Below are positions 1-10,989 of a DNA stretch of 64,000 bases, piece after piece. Positions within the stretch are counted from its first letter, which is position 1. Every line of letters starts with the position of its first letter. The notes below the pieces were generated by a model, which saw only the letters and a list, made by a program, of their open reading frames with translations, did not search any database and was not told the DNA's origin. The stretch is from NCBI GenBank assembly GCA_009760855.2, contig WPIO01000005.1, forward strand, positions 7,474,001 to 7,538,000, read 5' to 3'. The position numbers and the translations under genes were made by a program. This DNA comes from Cristatella mucedo (lineage: Eukaryota; Bryozoa; Phylactolaemata; Cristatellidae).

Positions 1-599
1 GGTCCCTGGCCTCGACATCCTGGCCGCGTGCCCCAGCAGGAGGCACTGTCGATGTACGTACGCCCTCGCGGCGAGGAGAGCAGCTCGAGCTCTGACCTTC
101 ACCGCTGCGCCGACCTGACGACGCGGACAGGGTCCACGTCGCCTAGCCAAAGGAGACGCTGGCGCGCGAGCTCCTCTCGGAGATGAAGGATGAGGCCGCC
201 GCGGCGCACTGCGCCGCCGTCGCCGCGGCCGAGGCAGCAGCGGTGTGGGCTGACGGCGGCCCGGCTATCGCTCTCCGACCGTCGGGCGGCGAAGCCGAAC
301 GACCGCTGCGCGGCGGCTGCGGCATCCGTTCGGGACGCGTCTTGGGATCTTTCGGAAGGCCGCCCCCAGCGCGTCAGGTCGCACGCGGTCGCAATGCTGC
401 CGCGCGTCACGCGAGTGCGAGGTCGCACCTCGGGTTAGACGACGGCGGTCGGCTGGAGCCAGCTAGGTCGTAGGTCGCAGTGACGAGGACTCGCGACGCT
501 CGGGCCTGCTGACGTCGTCGGCCCAACTACCGCAAACGATAGCATCAGGTGGATTTTAGTTTAGCTGATCGAAAAGCTTCCTAGTTACAGCGACGGAAG

Positions 600-705
600 A
601 GCCACGGCGGCTATCGTCCCGCTTGCAGTGGCCATACGGGATCGCCCGATGCAGGACTCGAACCTGAGACCTGGGGCTTTAGCGAAGTGCGAGAGCCTTG
701 CTTCT
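600..705 (-). mobile_element. tRNA-derived SINE remnant (minus strand)
   Basis: On the minus strand the segment carries a diverged box-B-like stretch (revcomp of gcaggactcgaacctgagac) next to the motif read on + as ccgcttgcagtgg, which recurs in the better copies at 17505 and 61374. Box A and the tail are not clear. Assignment rests on similarity to those copies. Confidence 0.45.
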
Positions 706-2373
706 GGGCTCGGACCCGAGGGTACGACGTGTTCGTCTTTGAACTAGCGCGACTACGTCGCTGACAGTGTTGTTCGACCGCTTTCACGTCACCGCTGCTG
801 CAATGATAGCGTGCCACAGCGGAGGCGGCCGCTATGGGGTCACTCAGGGGTCGCCGGCGGCGGCGCGGCACTACCGCCGCGCCGAGCGGCGAAGGCAGAT
901 CGAGCCTCAGCGGCGCGCAGGCGGCTTTCCAGCCGAAGGCCTGAACTGTTGCGGCGCGTCGAGCGCCGCGAACCGCTTCAGGCATTCGGCACCTGCGCCC
1001 GAGAGACCCTTCTCGCCTAGGCAGGCAGCGCTGTCAAGACGGCCCGCAACAATGCGAGTTTAATCAGGACAGTACTCGGTACTCCTGGACAGCGGCTGGA
1101 AAGAGAGTGCTTTCGCGCGCTACGCGCTCGCATGACGTGATCTGTCTCGGTTGGGTTGCCGCTGCCAGCGCTCACGCCCGCCCGCCCGCCCCCAGACCGC
1201 ACAGGCGGCGGCCGCTTTATCGGACCGCGAGCTGATCGATTCGCACAATGTCGCGTAGCTAAGGTCTTTGTTTGGGATTGCGGCATTGTGCTGGCAACCA
1301 ACCGACGGTCAACACCGGCTCTGAGGCGATCTGAAAAGAAATTCCGTCGACCTTGCGAGTGACCTTTGTCCGTTGCGCACGGTTCTTGACTTACTCTCCT
1401 CGCGTGGCATTCTCACTGCCCCCCCCCCCGCATTGCCCCCAGCCGCAAGCCCCACTTTTTCTTCTTCTCCTTCACCTTCGCGGGTTCGGGGAGAAGAGGC
1501 CGTTCGGTTGACCACGACGCGTGCGAGAACGCTTGCCGGAAGCGGCAGCTTCCGGATGGCATCGCCGGAGCCGCAGCACAGGTGTGGGCCACTTCGCGGC
1601 GGCAGTCCAGAACGCCACCTTCTCATGCATCGGCGCCCAATTCCCTCCTCCCCTTACTACTGCCTGTCGGCGTACAGGCTGCGGCTCTGGAAAAATAGGC
1701 AAGTCCGGACGCGTCTTGGACGCAAGCTCGTCAGGTTCGACTAGGGGCTCTCGCGGGAATTCGCGGCTCGCCACTGCCAGCTGCCGGAGTGCGGCTGCTC
1801 GCCGCGCGCTGCGAGAAAGGCCAGGCGGAAAGAGCCTGCGAGCAGCGCGCCCTGCAGCGCCGCTCTGCGGCTAGACCCAGACCCGAGCGCAGCTGGCCGC
1901 CGCCGCCGCGATGGCTGCCAGCTGACGTGCCGAGACGGTGATCGAGGAATTGGCGAGACGCGAGAGGGGAAAGAGCGAGCACGCCGGCGAGCGGCGCAGA
2001 GGCGGGGCGGAGCGTTTCGGCTACGCACCGTATTTGCTCGCCGTCGCCGGCTTCTCTCCCGGCTGCGTCTCCTTCTTTTCGCCGCCCCCTTCCGCATTCT
2101 TGCCGCCGTCTGCGGCGCTCACTCTGTTGCCCATGCCGCTCGGGCTCCCGCGGTCGCCGCCTCAGTCGCAGCCGATCGCCGCCGCCGCCGCTGCTGCTGC
2201 TGCTTCCCGCGAGAGCTCGCTCGGCGGCCGTCCGGTTCGGTCTCGCGACGGAAGCGAAATCGAGCCGCCGCCGCTCTCGCACGATTCGTCGGTGGGCGGT
2301 GCCGTGCTCGGGCCCACTTCTCCCGGCGGCCCATTAGAGCACCTTTGAGCCGAGCCGGCGGAGCGGCATCGAC

Positions 2374-2405
2374 CGCTCGCTCGCTCGCTCGCTCGCTCGC
2401 TCGCC
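2374..2405. repeat. (CGCT)n microsatellite
   Basis: About eight uninterrupted CGCT units sit in the GC-rich domain. The repeat accounts for the Arg/Ser-rich frames predicted across it. Confidence 0.9.
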
Positions 2406-2463
2406 TCGTCGGTCCTCCGCGATTGGTCGGGCGGTCCTGCTCGAGCGAGCCGCGAGTCGCCTG

Positions 2464-2565
2464 CCCGCTGCGCCGCACTGCCCGCTGTGCCGCACTGCCC
2501 GCTGCGCCGCACTGCCCGCTGCGCCGCACTGCCCGCTGCGCCGCACTGCCCGCTGCGCCGCACTG
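2464..2565. repeat. 17-bp GC minisatellite, six units
   Basis: Six head-to-tail units of cccgctgcgccgcactg begin at 2464, 2481, 2498, 2515, 2532 and 2549. They are identical except for one C-to-T change in unit two. Because 17 is not a multiple of three, the array is open in several frames and generates spurious repetitive ORFs on both strands. Near-identity between units suggests recent expansion. Confidence 0.95.
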
Positions 2566-2830
2566 AGCGCGTCGATCGCGGCTCGCCGCTGGCGCTGCGA
2601 GCCGCGAGAGCTAGCGGACGACGCCGCTCGCCCGCGTCGAGAAGGTGCAGCGGCCGCGCCGCCGCGGCCGCTGCGACTGCTGCCTAGTCGTCGCGTCTAC
2701 GCAGAGAAAAGCCGACGTCGCTGTCTTCTCTTGGCCGTCGCCACGCGTCACCCACGCCATCGTGCGCGGGTCGCAAGCGGTCCGTTGCTCAACGCGCGAC
2801 AGGAGCCCCTTCGATCGGTTGCTGACAGTA

Positions 2831-2876
2831 GTTGCACCGTCCGAGTGCCTCGGCTGAGGCACTCGGACGGTGCAAC
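2831..2876. repeat. Perfect 21-bp inverted repeat with 4-nt loop
   Basis: The left arm 2831-2851 (begins gttgcaccgtccgag) is the exact reverse complement of the right arm 2856-2876. The loop is ggct (2852-2855). Part of the arm (gcactcgg) recurs once just downstream at about 2883-2890. No transposon ends or genes are recognisable around it. Confidence 0.9.
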
Positions 2877-3550
2877 ACTTGTGCACTCGGATGCGCAGCA
2901 ATTCTCTCACAAGTTCAAGGTCAAGACGTCCTACATCGCAATTCTCGGAGCAGCTCGTGCTGGCAGGAGCATACGCACGCTTTAGCCACATGAGTTTTTG
3001 CCCGCCACTATTTAAATTTGTCGGCCCGAAACAGGTGTTCTATAACTCGACAGATTCACTTAAAATGAGACCGGCCGACCGACGGATCCGTTTAAGATGA
3101 GGCCGGATGCGTCGGTTTCAACGCACCGACGCTCGCCGTACTCACGACGCCGCAGAAAATGCCGGTAAAAGCGTCTACTTATTTTCAAGTAATGGTCACA
3201 CACCTACTGTAAACTGCACGGTCAGAGCGAAAACGAGGCTGACCAAAGATGGAAGACTCGCACCTAGCGTGATCAGCTTACGCCTGGTCACTGCCGGTCA
3301 CCAGCAGCCGCCAGACTACCGCCTCGCGGCTTGCTTCGGGCGACTCGCGCGCGTTCCTTGTGATTCGCTCCATTCGCGCCGTCTCGTTATCCGGTCGTTA
3401 CTTTCAAAGCTGAGAGCATCTTCTTCAGTTTCGGCGCCGCATCGATCGGTGCCCCGGCGCATTGGAACTGCGCCGTGTTGGCGCGCAGCTGCAGAGCTGG
3501 TTCCCTTCGATTTCCCGTTTCTCTCACGGCAGGACGGTAGGATACCCTTT

Positions 3551-4092
3551 TATTTTTAGGTAATGGCCGAAGGCATTCTTAAAGACAGAGCTTTCTAGAG
3601 CCTTCTGATTGACAAAGCAAAACACGTTAAAAATGCAATCCAAAATTTCGACGATTGATATGTGATCGGAGCAAGTTTTAAAAGCTAGTGAGCTCGTCTG
3701 CACGATTCCAGACCAGTGACGCTGACTGTGCTAGTGTTAAAAGAAAGTTAATATGCCTTGCACTCTAAGAGCACTTACTATCTGCATCGGGTGTTTCACA
3801 TATGCCACGGAGCTCGAGTGCATTCGCCTCGACCACGATGGTTAAAGGCGAGTACATCAACCCGTGGGTCGAAGCAGAGCGGCATAGAAACGGCCAGCCA
3901 ACTTCTGTGGGTTGTCCTAGTCTGCGGCTCTGAGGACGGAACGTAGCTGCGATCGCGGTGCGACAGCAGCAATCAGCCGCCATCAGCTTTCTTTATCGCA
4001 ATGCAAGCGCCGAGCCCCTTTTCCACCCTGGCCGCTCTCCAGTCGCCATCCTAGTGGCCTAGTGGCAGCCGTCCAGCGCCCCAGACGCCAGA
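3551..4092. other. No feature recognised
   Basis: This is transitional DNA between the GC-rich domain and the hAT element. I see no domain, repeat or exon that I can support here. Confidence 0.4.
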
Positions 4093-4307
4093 CGGTAAGG
4101 CAGAGGCGTAGTGAGACTTTTCGGCGCCCGGGGACAAAGCTACAAATGGCGCCCACTTCCCTCGTCAAACTTTGCCGCAAAATAGCTCCACCATAGTAAA
4201 AATGGAAAAAACCACGCTAGCGGGCATATCGATTCGAAAACGTTTCACTAACTGTAATACAAATATCAACCGTAGTACAGGTACAAGGTAGATATCGCAG
4301 CTTTAGC

Positions 4308-4580
4308 TTACATGAATTTCTTTGCTTTAAAAGTAGCAAACTTTTCTATTACAGTTTTAAAGTCAATATTGTCCGTGTTTCTATCTCTATGTTTAACAAA
4401 GACAGATCGGAGAGGCGGATGATCTTTCCCTATTGATGCACTCAGATAAGACAGGATTATCTTCAGCTTGCTAAAGAAACGTCCACAACTGGCAACTGTT
4501 ATAGGGATAGACGAAATAACTTTCATGGCAGTTCTGAAATTAGGAAATACATCTTCTCTATAACTGACTATGAAATTCAC
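4308..4580 (-). pseudogene. hAT transposase C-terminal (dimerisation) fragment
   Basis: A 90-codon open stretch on the minus strand matches the conserved C-terminal hAT dimerisation region. It has a Pro-Ile-x-Val-Ala-Ser pattern followed by a G-R-F-F-S-K-L-K core and a Leu-rich helix. In the family this region makes transposase dimers and is the last part of the protein, which fits its position nearest the left end of the minus-strand element. Only a fragment remains open. Confidence 0.75.
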
Positions 4581-4939
4581 GGTGTCTTTAGTGCCGGGTC
4601 GTGACGTGTGGCAAGAAGCATTTTACAGTGACATATTTTGTTGTATATCTCTGTACTATCAACGGCTGAGCAATAGAAGCCTCCACGATTTAGACATTGG
4701 TGGCGGATTTTGGTCTGGTCAAGTGGCTTCAAAAGCTTCTCAACTTCCAAAAAGAAACCAAATTTTGCATCGAGATGTTTGTGCTGGGTAAACCAAGTTA
4801 TAATTCCTCGTCGGAGGTAGTCCATGCTGTCCTTCATTATTCTTGAAATCCCCTCTGCCGCAAGACCAACATCTTGAGGGAGTTTTCCAGACACCCGTGT
4901 CCTTAGGCGGATTCTGTGTTCAATTGCAATTAAGCACAA

Positions 4940-5250
4940 ATCACATCATTTAAAAAGAACTTAAAAACACACCTATTTACGGCAGCAATTAGTGGGCCCT
5001 GTGATTCGTCCCTTATGTGCGTATGCGTGCTGACACTGTGCATGCTGCCACTAACCATATTTGCATGCTGACCTTGTGCATGTCACCCTTAACCATGTTA
5101 TTCATGTTGTTTGTTAATCAAGCATGATATTACTCCCCATTCAATTGAATTTCCCTTTGCAGCAAATGTGAAGCGCCTAGAAAGAGATTGAGTTCTCTGA
5201 GGGCGCTTGATCAAGAGCATTATTATTATTACTATTATTATTATCTTGTT
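4940..5250 (+). mobile_element. LINE family A, 3' end (inserted in hAT)
   Basis: This is the last coding codons and 3' UTR of LINE A. It has the ttaaaaagaacttaaaa stretch, the phrases gctgacactgtgcatgctgccactaacca and the terminal hairpin aagcgcctagaaagagattg...gagggcgctt (about 5170-5207), followed by an ATT-rich tail to about 5250. It is 5' truncated. hAT transposase sequence lies on both sides, so this copy inserted after the hAT arrived. Confidence 0.85.
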
Positions 5251-6345
5251 TTGGTATCTGGTATTGATTCTTGGCACGTGTATTCTCGTAGTCTTTACAA
5301 ATAAATCTCGAGAGAGTGGAGGTCACAAGAGGTGTCTTTGAAGTTCATCTTTGGATCCTGCAGTCTTTTCTGAACTTGGTCAATCTTTCTTAAGATGCTG
5401 TACCAAAATGGCAACAGTGCCAACAAGTTAAAGGTCAAAATACAATGTAGGAGACTGCCAGCTACTTCTTGTTTCAAGCTTTCCACTTGTGTCCTCAGAC
5501 AGTTGCTCCAAAAGACCTGCAATACTGTTCAATCCAACATTGAAAGCTTACACAGCCTCCGCTCTTGCACTCCACCTTCTTGCAATGTCATGTTTGAAAG
5601 TGATGGCTAAGACTTTCTTCAGCTCCTCTCACCTCAGAGTAGATCTTTGAAAGAATAAGTAGGCGCTCTCTATTGTTCTAAAAAAGACAATGACATCGGA
5701 ATCTTAACTTGGAGCAGGAACTCCTACCAGGTTCAAGCTGTGGCTATCAGAGCTTATAAAAATTGCATTCTCATTTCTGGACAGTAGTCTCTTTTGGACA
5801 CCTAAAAAGTGGCCAGACACGACTGCTGAGTTGTCGTAAAACAGCCAGTTTAGCTTAGCTTGTGCGGTCTAATAGTGTGTCTGTGTGTGCGTGCTCATCT
5901 ACAGCAGGCGAGCTCGCCGTTGACGCGGCTTAGCAGGCCGGGCTCGCCCTTGGTGTGACGCAAGCCGCCTGTGGCAGGCAGGATGGGGCAAGCGGACGGG
6001 AAGGGCAATTGGAAGGCGGACGGGGGATGAACGGCAGTGTGTTTGTTGCGCTGCAAGCGCCCTGAATACACTGTGGTAGAAGCTCCCTCGGCGTTTCCGT
6101 GTCGTCGCGTTCGTGCCGCCAGAACGTCGCAAGCTACAGTTTGGTCAAAGTCTGGAACATGCTTAACTAGCTCAGCCGGCAATAGCCGAGCCTATCGAAA
6201 TAGGGACTTTCTTGAAATCAAGATTGGTATTCTCAGATGAATTTTTTCAAAACCATGCATGATCTATTTAGCTTTGGTGCCCCTTGGCCTTGGCGCCCGA
6301 GGACATCTGTCCCTCACCCCCAGCCCACCCCTTGCTGCGCCTCTG

Positions 6346-6790
6346 CTGTAAGGTAAGATTTGTCGCATACAGCTATCCGGCTTAATCCACCTAACACAGT
6401 AAGCAGGCACCCATCTCTACTGGCGTTACACTAGCATCACTGACATAAATATAGTGTGTTAAGAGCATGCACTGCAAGCAACAAGCTTCATTGGGATCGG
6501 TCGCACGGTCTCGGGTATTTCGTCTGACTACCCACTGGCAGCCGCAAGTGCCAACATCGTCAACGAGACCGCTGGAGAGATCATCTACTCAAAGTGGAGT
6601 TTGTTGATCCTTCTCAAAATCCTCGACTAAAGACACCTTTCCCAATAAGTGATTCACATACTTTTAATCTATATGTAGCTGCCGCTAGTAGGTTGCATAA
6701 GAGAAGCGATTTTCACCGTGTTTATCATAGTTTTCGGCATGGTTTGCCCATACCTCAGCATTCTGGCTCCGACTTGCACATCTACATACC
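6346..6790. other. No feature recognised
   Basis: Apart from the right-hand target duplication at 6346-6353, I see nothing identifiable in this stretch. Confidence 0.4.
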
Positions 6791-6798
6791 TCTATACG

Positions 6799-6941
6799 CA
6801 GATATGCTTATGTCTACTCATATATATATATATATATATATAGTTATATATAGTTATATATATAGTTATATATATATAGTTATATATATATATAGTTATA
6901 GTTATAGTTATATATAATATATATAGACATAAGCATATCTG
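6799..6941. repeat. AT-rich palindrome with TA/TAGTTATA core
   Basis: The left arm cagatatgcttatgtcta (6799-6816) is exactly reverse-complementary to 6924-6941. The core of about 105 bp is TA dinucleotides with interspersed tagttata units. Weaker complementarity extends outward (tatac / gtata). It could extrude as a cruciform. Confidence 0.85.
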
Positions 6942-6984
6942 TGTATAAGTGAATCTGTGTATCTGTGAATATCTTAATATCTAT

Positions 6985-7065
6985 CACAATAGTTTGCCTT
7001 GGGCAATACAAGATCGCCTACTGTTGGACTGGGCTGGAACACACGACCTAGGTTTCGGATGCTGA
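6985..7065 (-). mobile_element. SINE fragment (minus strand)
   Basis: The + strand reading tgggcaatacaagatcgcc ... gaacacacgacctaggt parallels the minus-strand SINE at 39697-39845. Only the box-B/anticodon-arm half is recognisable. Confidence 0.45.
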
Positions 7066-8380
7066 ACACAATAATGCATATTGCAGCTAGATATGCAAAT
7101 AAGATAATTATCTCTCCCTTCCAATGTTTTGATACTCATCAAAATCCATGTAGCACCGTCGTAGTTCTACTGTTAAAAAATCACAGTAAGGTAACAGGGT
7201 AGATGTGACGTTATTGAGTGTGACTAGAGATATGGACTAACGTACGGATTAACAAGCTAACAAACATATCTTATTTAAGGGGATATTATTATTACATTTA
7301 TCCAAAAACTCGAGATGTTAACCTATATAATTTTGAAATTACGTTACGGCCGTGCGTACATACCGCCCCTCCCCCAAAAGTATGTCGCGACTACTACGCT
7401 AGCTAGGCCTTCCTAATGGGAAGAGGCCCGCACAACTTTCATGTATAAATTTGCATCCCATAATTTGCTCTCATGCTCAACCTAAAATTTAATTTGTAGT
7501 AATCAAACACATTCTATGTCCCGTAAACTTAGAATGTTGCTACCACAATTACCTGGGATGCGAAACCCATTTCTGAGAAATTGAAAATTTCTGGAAGCTT
7601 CAATTTGCATATGTAAGATTGCTGCAAGAGGGAAAAGCCATTAGTTGTAAATCACAAGTTCATTTTAACGCAATTCAAGGAACAGAGAAGTTTGCAAGGT
7701 AAAGATTGCATGAAAGTAATCTATGTGAAAAGTGTCAAGTTTATTGGATGTTAGGGTTTAACGTGGTCGCTTTTAAATTTTGATGCACTTGTTCAAGGAG
7801 AATTAATAAAGTAAGCATGATTTTTAGAAAAAAATCCTCTGCTTTAAAATGAGCGGAATTCGGTCCAAGCGGCGCTACGAACAACTGATATGTGCACAAC
7901 TATAGCAGGCAATCACGTAGAGTTAGAGCCCAGAACCAGAGGATGCCAATACGCATGCTTGGAAACGCAGCATAAAAACAATCGGATGTTTCAAACTTTC
8001 GGCTTTGCAAATCCACGCACGATATCACCAATATTGTTCACAGGTGTTCATAAGTTATTTAAAAAGAACATGTTCAACCAACTTGTACTTTATATTTTGA
8101 ATATTTACTTACTTTCGGCCGGAGATCGACATATACCAGAGCGCACTCAATTACGTCCAAGTTTCTTTTACAGCAAAGTAGACTTTTGTCTCTATAGTTA
8201 CACACCTACATGCATGAGATTATTCAGTCATTTAGAGTTTACTTTTGCTTTCCTTATAACATTACTAGCGAATTAAGTGCGTGGGCTGTGTTTGCATTTC
8301 TCAATGGAGCATAGTGCTCTATTAAGTTATTTGGTCGTACACACATAAATCAAGCTCAATTCAAGCACCTTTAAAATAAA
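7066..8380. other. No feature recognised
   Basis: AT-rich sequence with a 128-codon open frame (7890-8276) that has no recognisable domain or splice context. I see no support for a gene. Confidence 0.4.
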
Positions 8381-8382
8381 TT

Positions 8383-8408
8383 AATATATACATATATTAT
8401 ATATTATT

Positions 8409-8444
<36 letters not shown>

Positions 8445-8490
8445 TTATGTATATTATATTATATATTATATATACATATATATATTATTT
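8383..8490. repeat. AT microsatellite / AT-rich low complexity
   Basis: The stretch is almost purely A and T, with runs of AT dinucleotides interleaved with attat and tacat variants. Confidence 0.9.
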
Positions 8491-8805
8491 AACACCTAGT
8501 AAAAACTGCTATAAAAATGTACGCACTAGAAATCACCCCTGAGTTGACTGAGTATTTTACAGCATCCTTGAAAACGTGCCATAGAGCTGCATAGTACTGC
8601 ATGGAGCTGCCTAGTGTTACAACCAACTGCTTGGTATTGCAATGTTGTGGCAAGCGATAGAAAACCTATGGCTGGCAATGGTACTCCAGCCAATACTTCT
8701 CAGTATGATAATTATGCAAATTTGTTGAACACTGGCAGACTTACCTAAGAAAAGCTGCTGAGCGAACTATTCAGCTAGGCTTACATAAATGCCTAAGATT
8801 ATAAA

Positions 8806-9300
8806 AATAAAAATATAATAATACTGCACTTGATAAAGCGCCTTCAGAGAACTAAATCTCGTTCTAGGCGCTTTACATTGGCTGCAAAGGGAAATGTGAT
8901 TGAATGGTGAGTAATATCATGATTGATAAACAACCTGAATAACATGGTTAGGGTGACATGCGCAGGGTCAGCATGCAAATGTGGTTAGTGGCAGCATGCA
9001 CAGTGTCAGCACGCATAAGCACATGAAGGATGAATCGCAGGGACCCACTAAATGCTGTCCTAAATAGGTGTGTTTTTAAGTTTTTTTTTAATGTGGTCAA
9101 GTCAGGGGATGTTCTGACGCAAGTCGGGAGTGAACTGCAGTCTTCTGGGAGCATACGAACTAAATACACGGTCTCCAAAGGATTTGAGGTTTATATGTGG
9201 TATTGGTAGACTATTGGATTCCGAAAAGCGGGTGGTACGATGCTTGGCCTGGTGAGTGAGCAGATCTGAGAGATAGGCTAGATACAAAGAATGAAGTGAC
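8806..9300 (-). mobile_element. LINE family A, 3' end (minus)
   Basis: Starts with the reverse complement of the ATT tail and terminal hairpin (gcgccttcagagaactaaatctcgttctaggcgc), then the 3' UTR. It continues into the ORF2 C-terminus (minus-strand frames at 9178-8948 and 9287-9102), which contains the typical PIPHINLKSFGDRVFSSYAP and LTTLKKNLKTHLF patterns of L2/CR1-like LINEs. It ends abruptly near 9300, consistent with 5' truncation. Confidence 0.85.
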
Positions 9301-9794
9301 CTGTGTTGTGGATGATGTGAATAAAATAATCATCTCGTAAAGCAACCGGTTGAATACTAAGGTCTTGCCTCTTGGAGGAAAAATCCCAAACAGCTTTAAG
9401 CAGCTGCATCTAGATTGAGGTTTTGGTTGTAAAACATGAAATCCTTCATAGTAGCAGTAAGGTGCTCCAGGTGAGCATTGCGATATGTTTGCGTTGTAAA
9501 ATGTGGATTTAGCGATTAGTATTTATTAATTACGACTAGAAAACTAGTACACTGGGGTTATTCATGAAAGGACATGTTCTTTGTCCTTCTGCAACTGACC
9601 ACGTAATAGTCGTTATAAAAATAATATCAATAATAAGAAATATGCATAGTTCCTAAGATACATTCTTATCAAGGCACTTTACCTACGATACAAAAGAAGC
9701 AAGTCAATTTGTTAGTGATAAAATGCTCAGTTTCAATATCCACAAGAACACAAAGGATGGTGCGCATGAATCCTGCAAATGCTGCGAAGAATAG

Positions 9795-9870
9795 GTAATA
9801 TTATTAATAATCTTAGATTTGCATAGCGCCCTCAGAGAACTTAATCTCTTTCTAGGCACAGTACTTATGC
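9795..9870 (-). mobile_element. LINE family A tail fragment (minus)
   Basis: ATT-rich tail followed by the reverse complement of the 3' hairpin (agcgccctcagagaacttaatctctttctaggca). The copy stops almost at once after the hairpin. Confidence 0.7.
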
Positions 9871-9889
9871 TCGCTTTGACTTGGCTCTT

Positions 9890-10200
9890 TTTTCCTAGCT
9901 GAACTGCTTGCTGCACCAGTTTCAGCCACCTCATGCCCTCTGGTACTCTAGGGACGATGCACCAGCTGTTCCAGTTATGATTATAGACAGTTATCGACAG
10001 AAAAATTTGCTTTCAATGTCATAGACTGTGGAACTCACTTCCACAATTCCTAGGTAACGACATCTATTTTGCTGCTGCTGACTGTGATACATCCTCTCTC
10101 GCCACCTGGAGCTTATACTTCCATGCTACTCATTTAGTCGACTGCCCTCGCGACTCAGCTATGCTTTTCATGTTCTCAAAAATGAGGGTATGGCCTCAAC
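9890..10200 (+). mobile_element. LINE family B, C-terminal coding fragment
   Basis: Contains the family B phrases agactgtggaactcacttccacaattcctaggtaacgac and cttccatgctactcat...ctcagctatgctttt, shared with the copies near 50150, 53400 and 54000. It encodes a degraded R-L-W-N-S-L-P-Q-F-L-type C-terminus typical of L2/CR1-like ORF2. The 3' tail is missing. Confidence 0.7.
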
Positions 10201-10989
10201 AAAAGTCAAATTGTTTTTATTATTTTTTTAAAATACGCGTAATGAAGATAAACTAGTTATAAATGCAATCACAAATTTTTGGTGGTTTTCAGATGACAGG
10301 AACATGGTCAATACAATTATTAAGTCCAGATAGTAATGGGAGTTATGTGCCACACCAAATGGGATTTACCCCCCCCCCAAAGCACATTTATCGATATTGT
10401 ACAAAGACCAATAAAACAAATGGAATGAAAATTATCACAGAGAACAATGGTAACATAAGCTATCGTTTGATGTAACATAGCTGTCGTAGTGACCTTCTGA
10501 TAACCTTTACGTGTCAAGGTCACGTGTAGCACTTAGCTGCTTAGCCAAATATGGCTTTATCATCAAACCAACAGATTCAATACTTGTCACTTTATAAATA
10601 TGGAAAACCATTCTAAAGATGCAGAACACTTGGTTCCACGTTTCCCACATTGCAAACAAAACATATAAAAACTGACATGTCAAACTGTTGGCTGTCATCA
10701 CGATCACAGTTCGAGGACATTTTGTGACAGGCACATTATATGCATATAGACCCACCATGCCTGGATGCGCAGATGTTAACGAGAAGGCAGATTAGCCCCA
10801 TTTATTTTCCATATTTCATGTTGATCGATCCAGTATCGGCGAAGCTGTAGAATTGATGAGGTACAGTGTGAACAAGCAGTAAAATCTAAAATATGCAAGC
10901 ATGAACATGGAGTAAGTGCTAGCAGGTATCTGTAAGTCTGTGGTGCAGTCAGTGATGAATGCAGTTGCAGATGATGTTTGTTGAGGTGA

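Larger units (their letters stand above)
1..3550. other. GC/CpG-rich domain without a supportable gene
   Basis: The block is strikingly rich in G, C and CpG compared with the AT-rich DNA that follows from about 3550. Open frames are long on both strands, but this is expected when stops are rare in GC-rich DNA. None shows a recognisable domain or a convincing exon chain. It contains a minisatellite (2464-2565), a CGCT run (2374-2405), a perfect inverted repeat (2831-2876) and one minus-strand SINE remnant (about 600-705). It could be a CpG-island promoter or first exon of a gene lying to the left, but no start codon or splice pattern decides this. Confidence 0.5.
4101..6345 (-). mobile_element. 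hAT DNA transposon (DUF4371/ZMYM-like transposase), decayed, with LINE insertion
   Basis: The ends are imperfect terminal inverted repeats. The left end starts cagaggcgtagtgag (4101) and the right end read on the minus strand starts cagaggcgcagcaag (6345). They are flanked by 8-bp duplications cggtaagg (4093-4100) and ctgtaagg (6346-6353), one mismatch, the length typical of hAT elements. Transposase pieces lie on the minus strand in family order. They are a DUF4371-like block near 5838-5710 (YDNSAVVSGHFLGVQKRLL, then SDSHSLNLVG), a middle block near 5522-5295 (LLPFWYSILRKIDQVQKRL), a block at 4939-4577, and the hAT C-terminal dimerisation block at 4580-4308 (ASCGRFFSKLKIILSYL). The frame is interrupted by stops, shifts and a LINE A tail at about 4940-5250. 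The GC-rich stretch 5880-6180 inside the right half is unexplained. It is almost surely inactive. Confidence 0.85.

Noticed and set aside
99-2690. Many overlapping frames of 70-183 codons in the GC-rich block
   Set aside because: Stops are rare in CpG-rich DNA. The frames occur on both strands with low-complexity Ala/Arg/Ser content and have no domains or coherent exon chain.
7890-8276. 128-codon frame
   Set aside because: No domain, no good start context or splice borders, AT-rich region surrounded by repeats.
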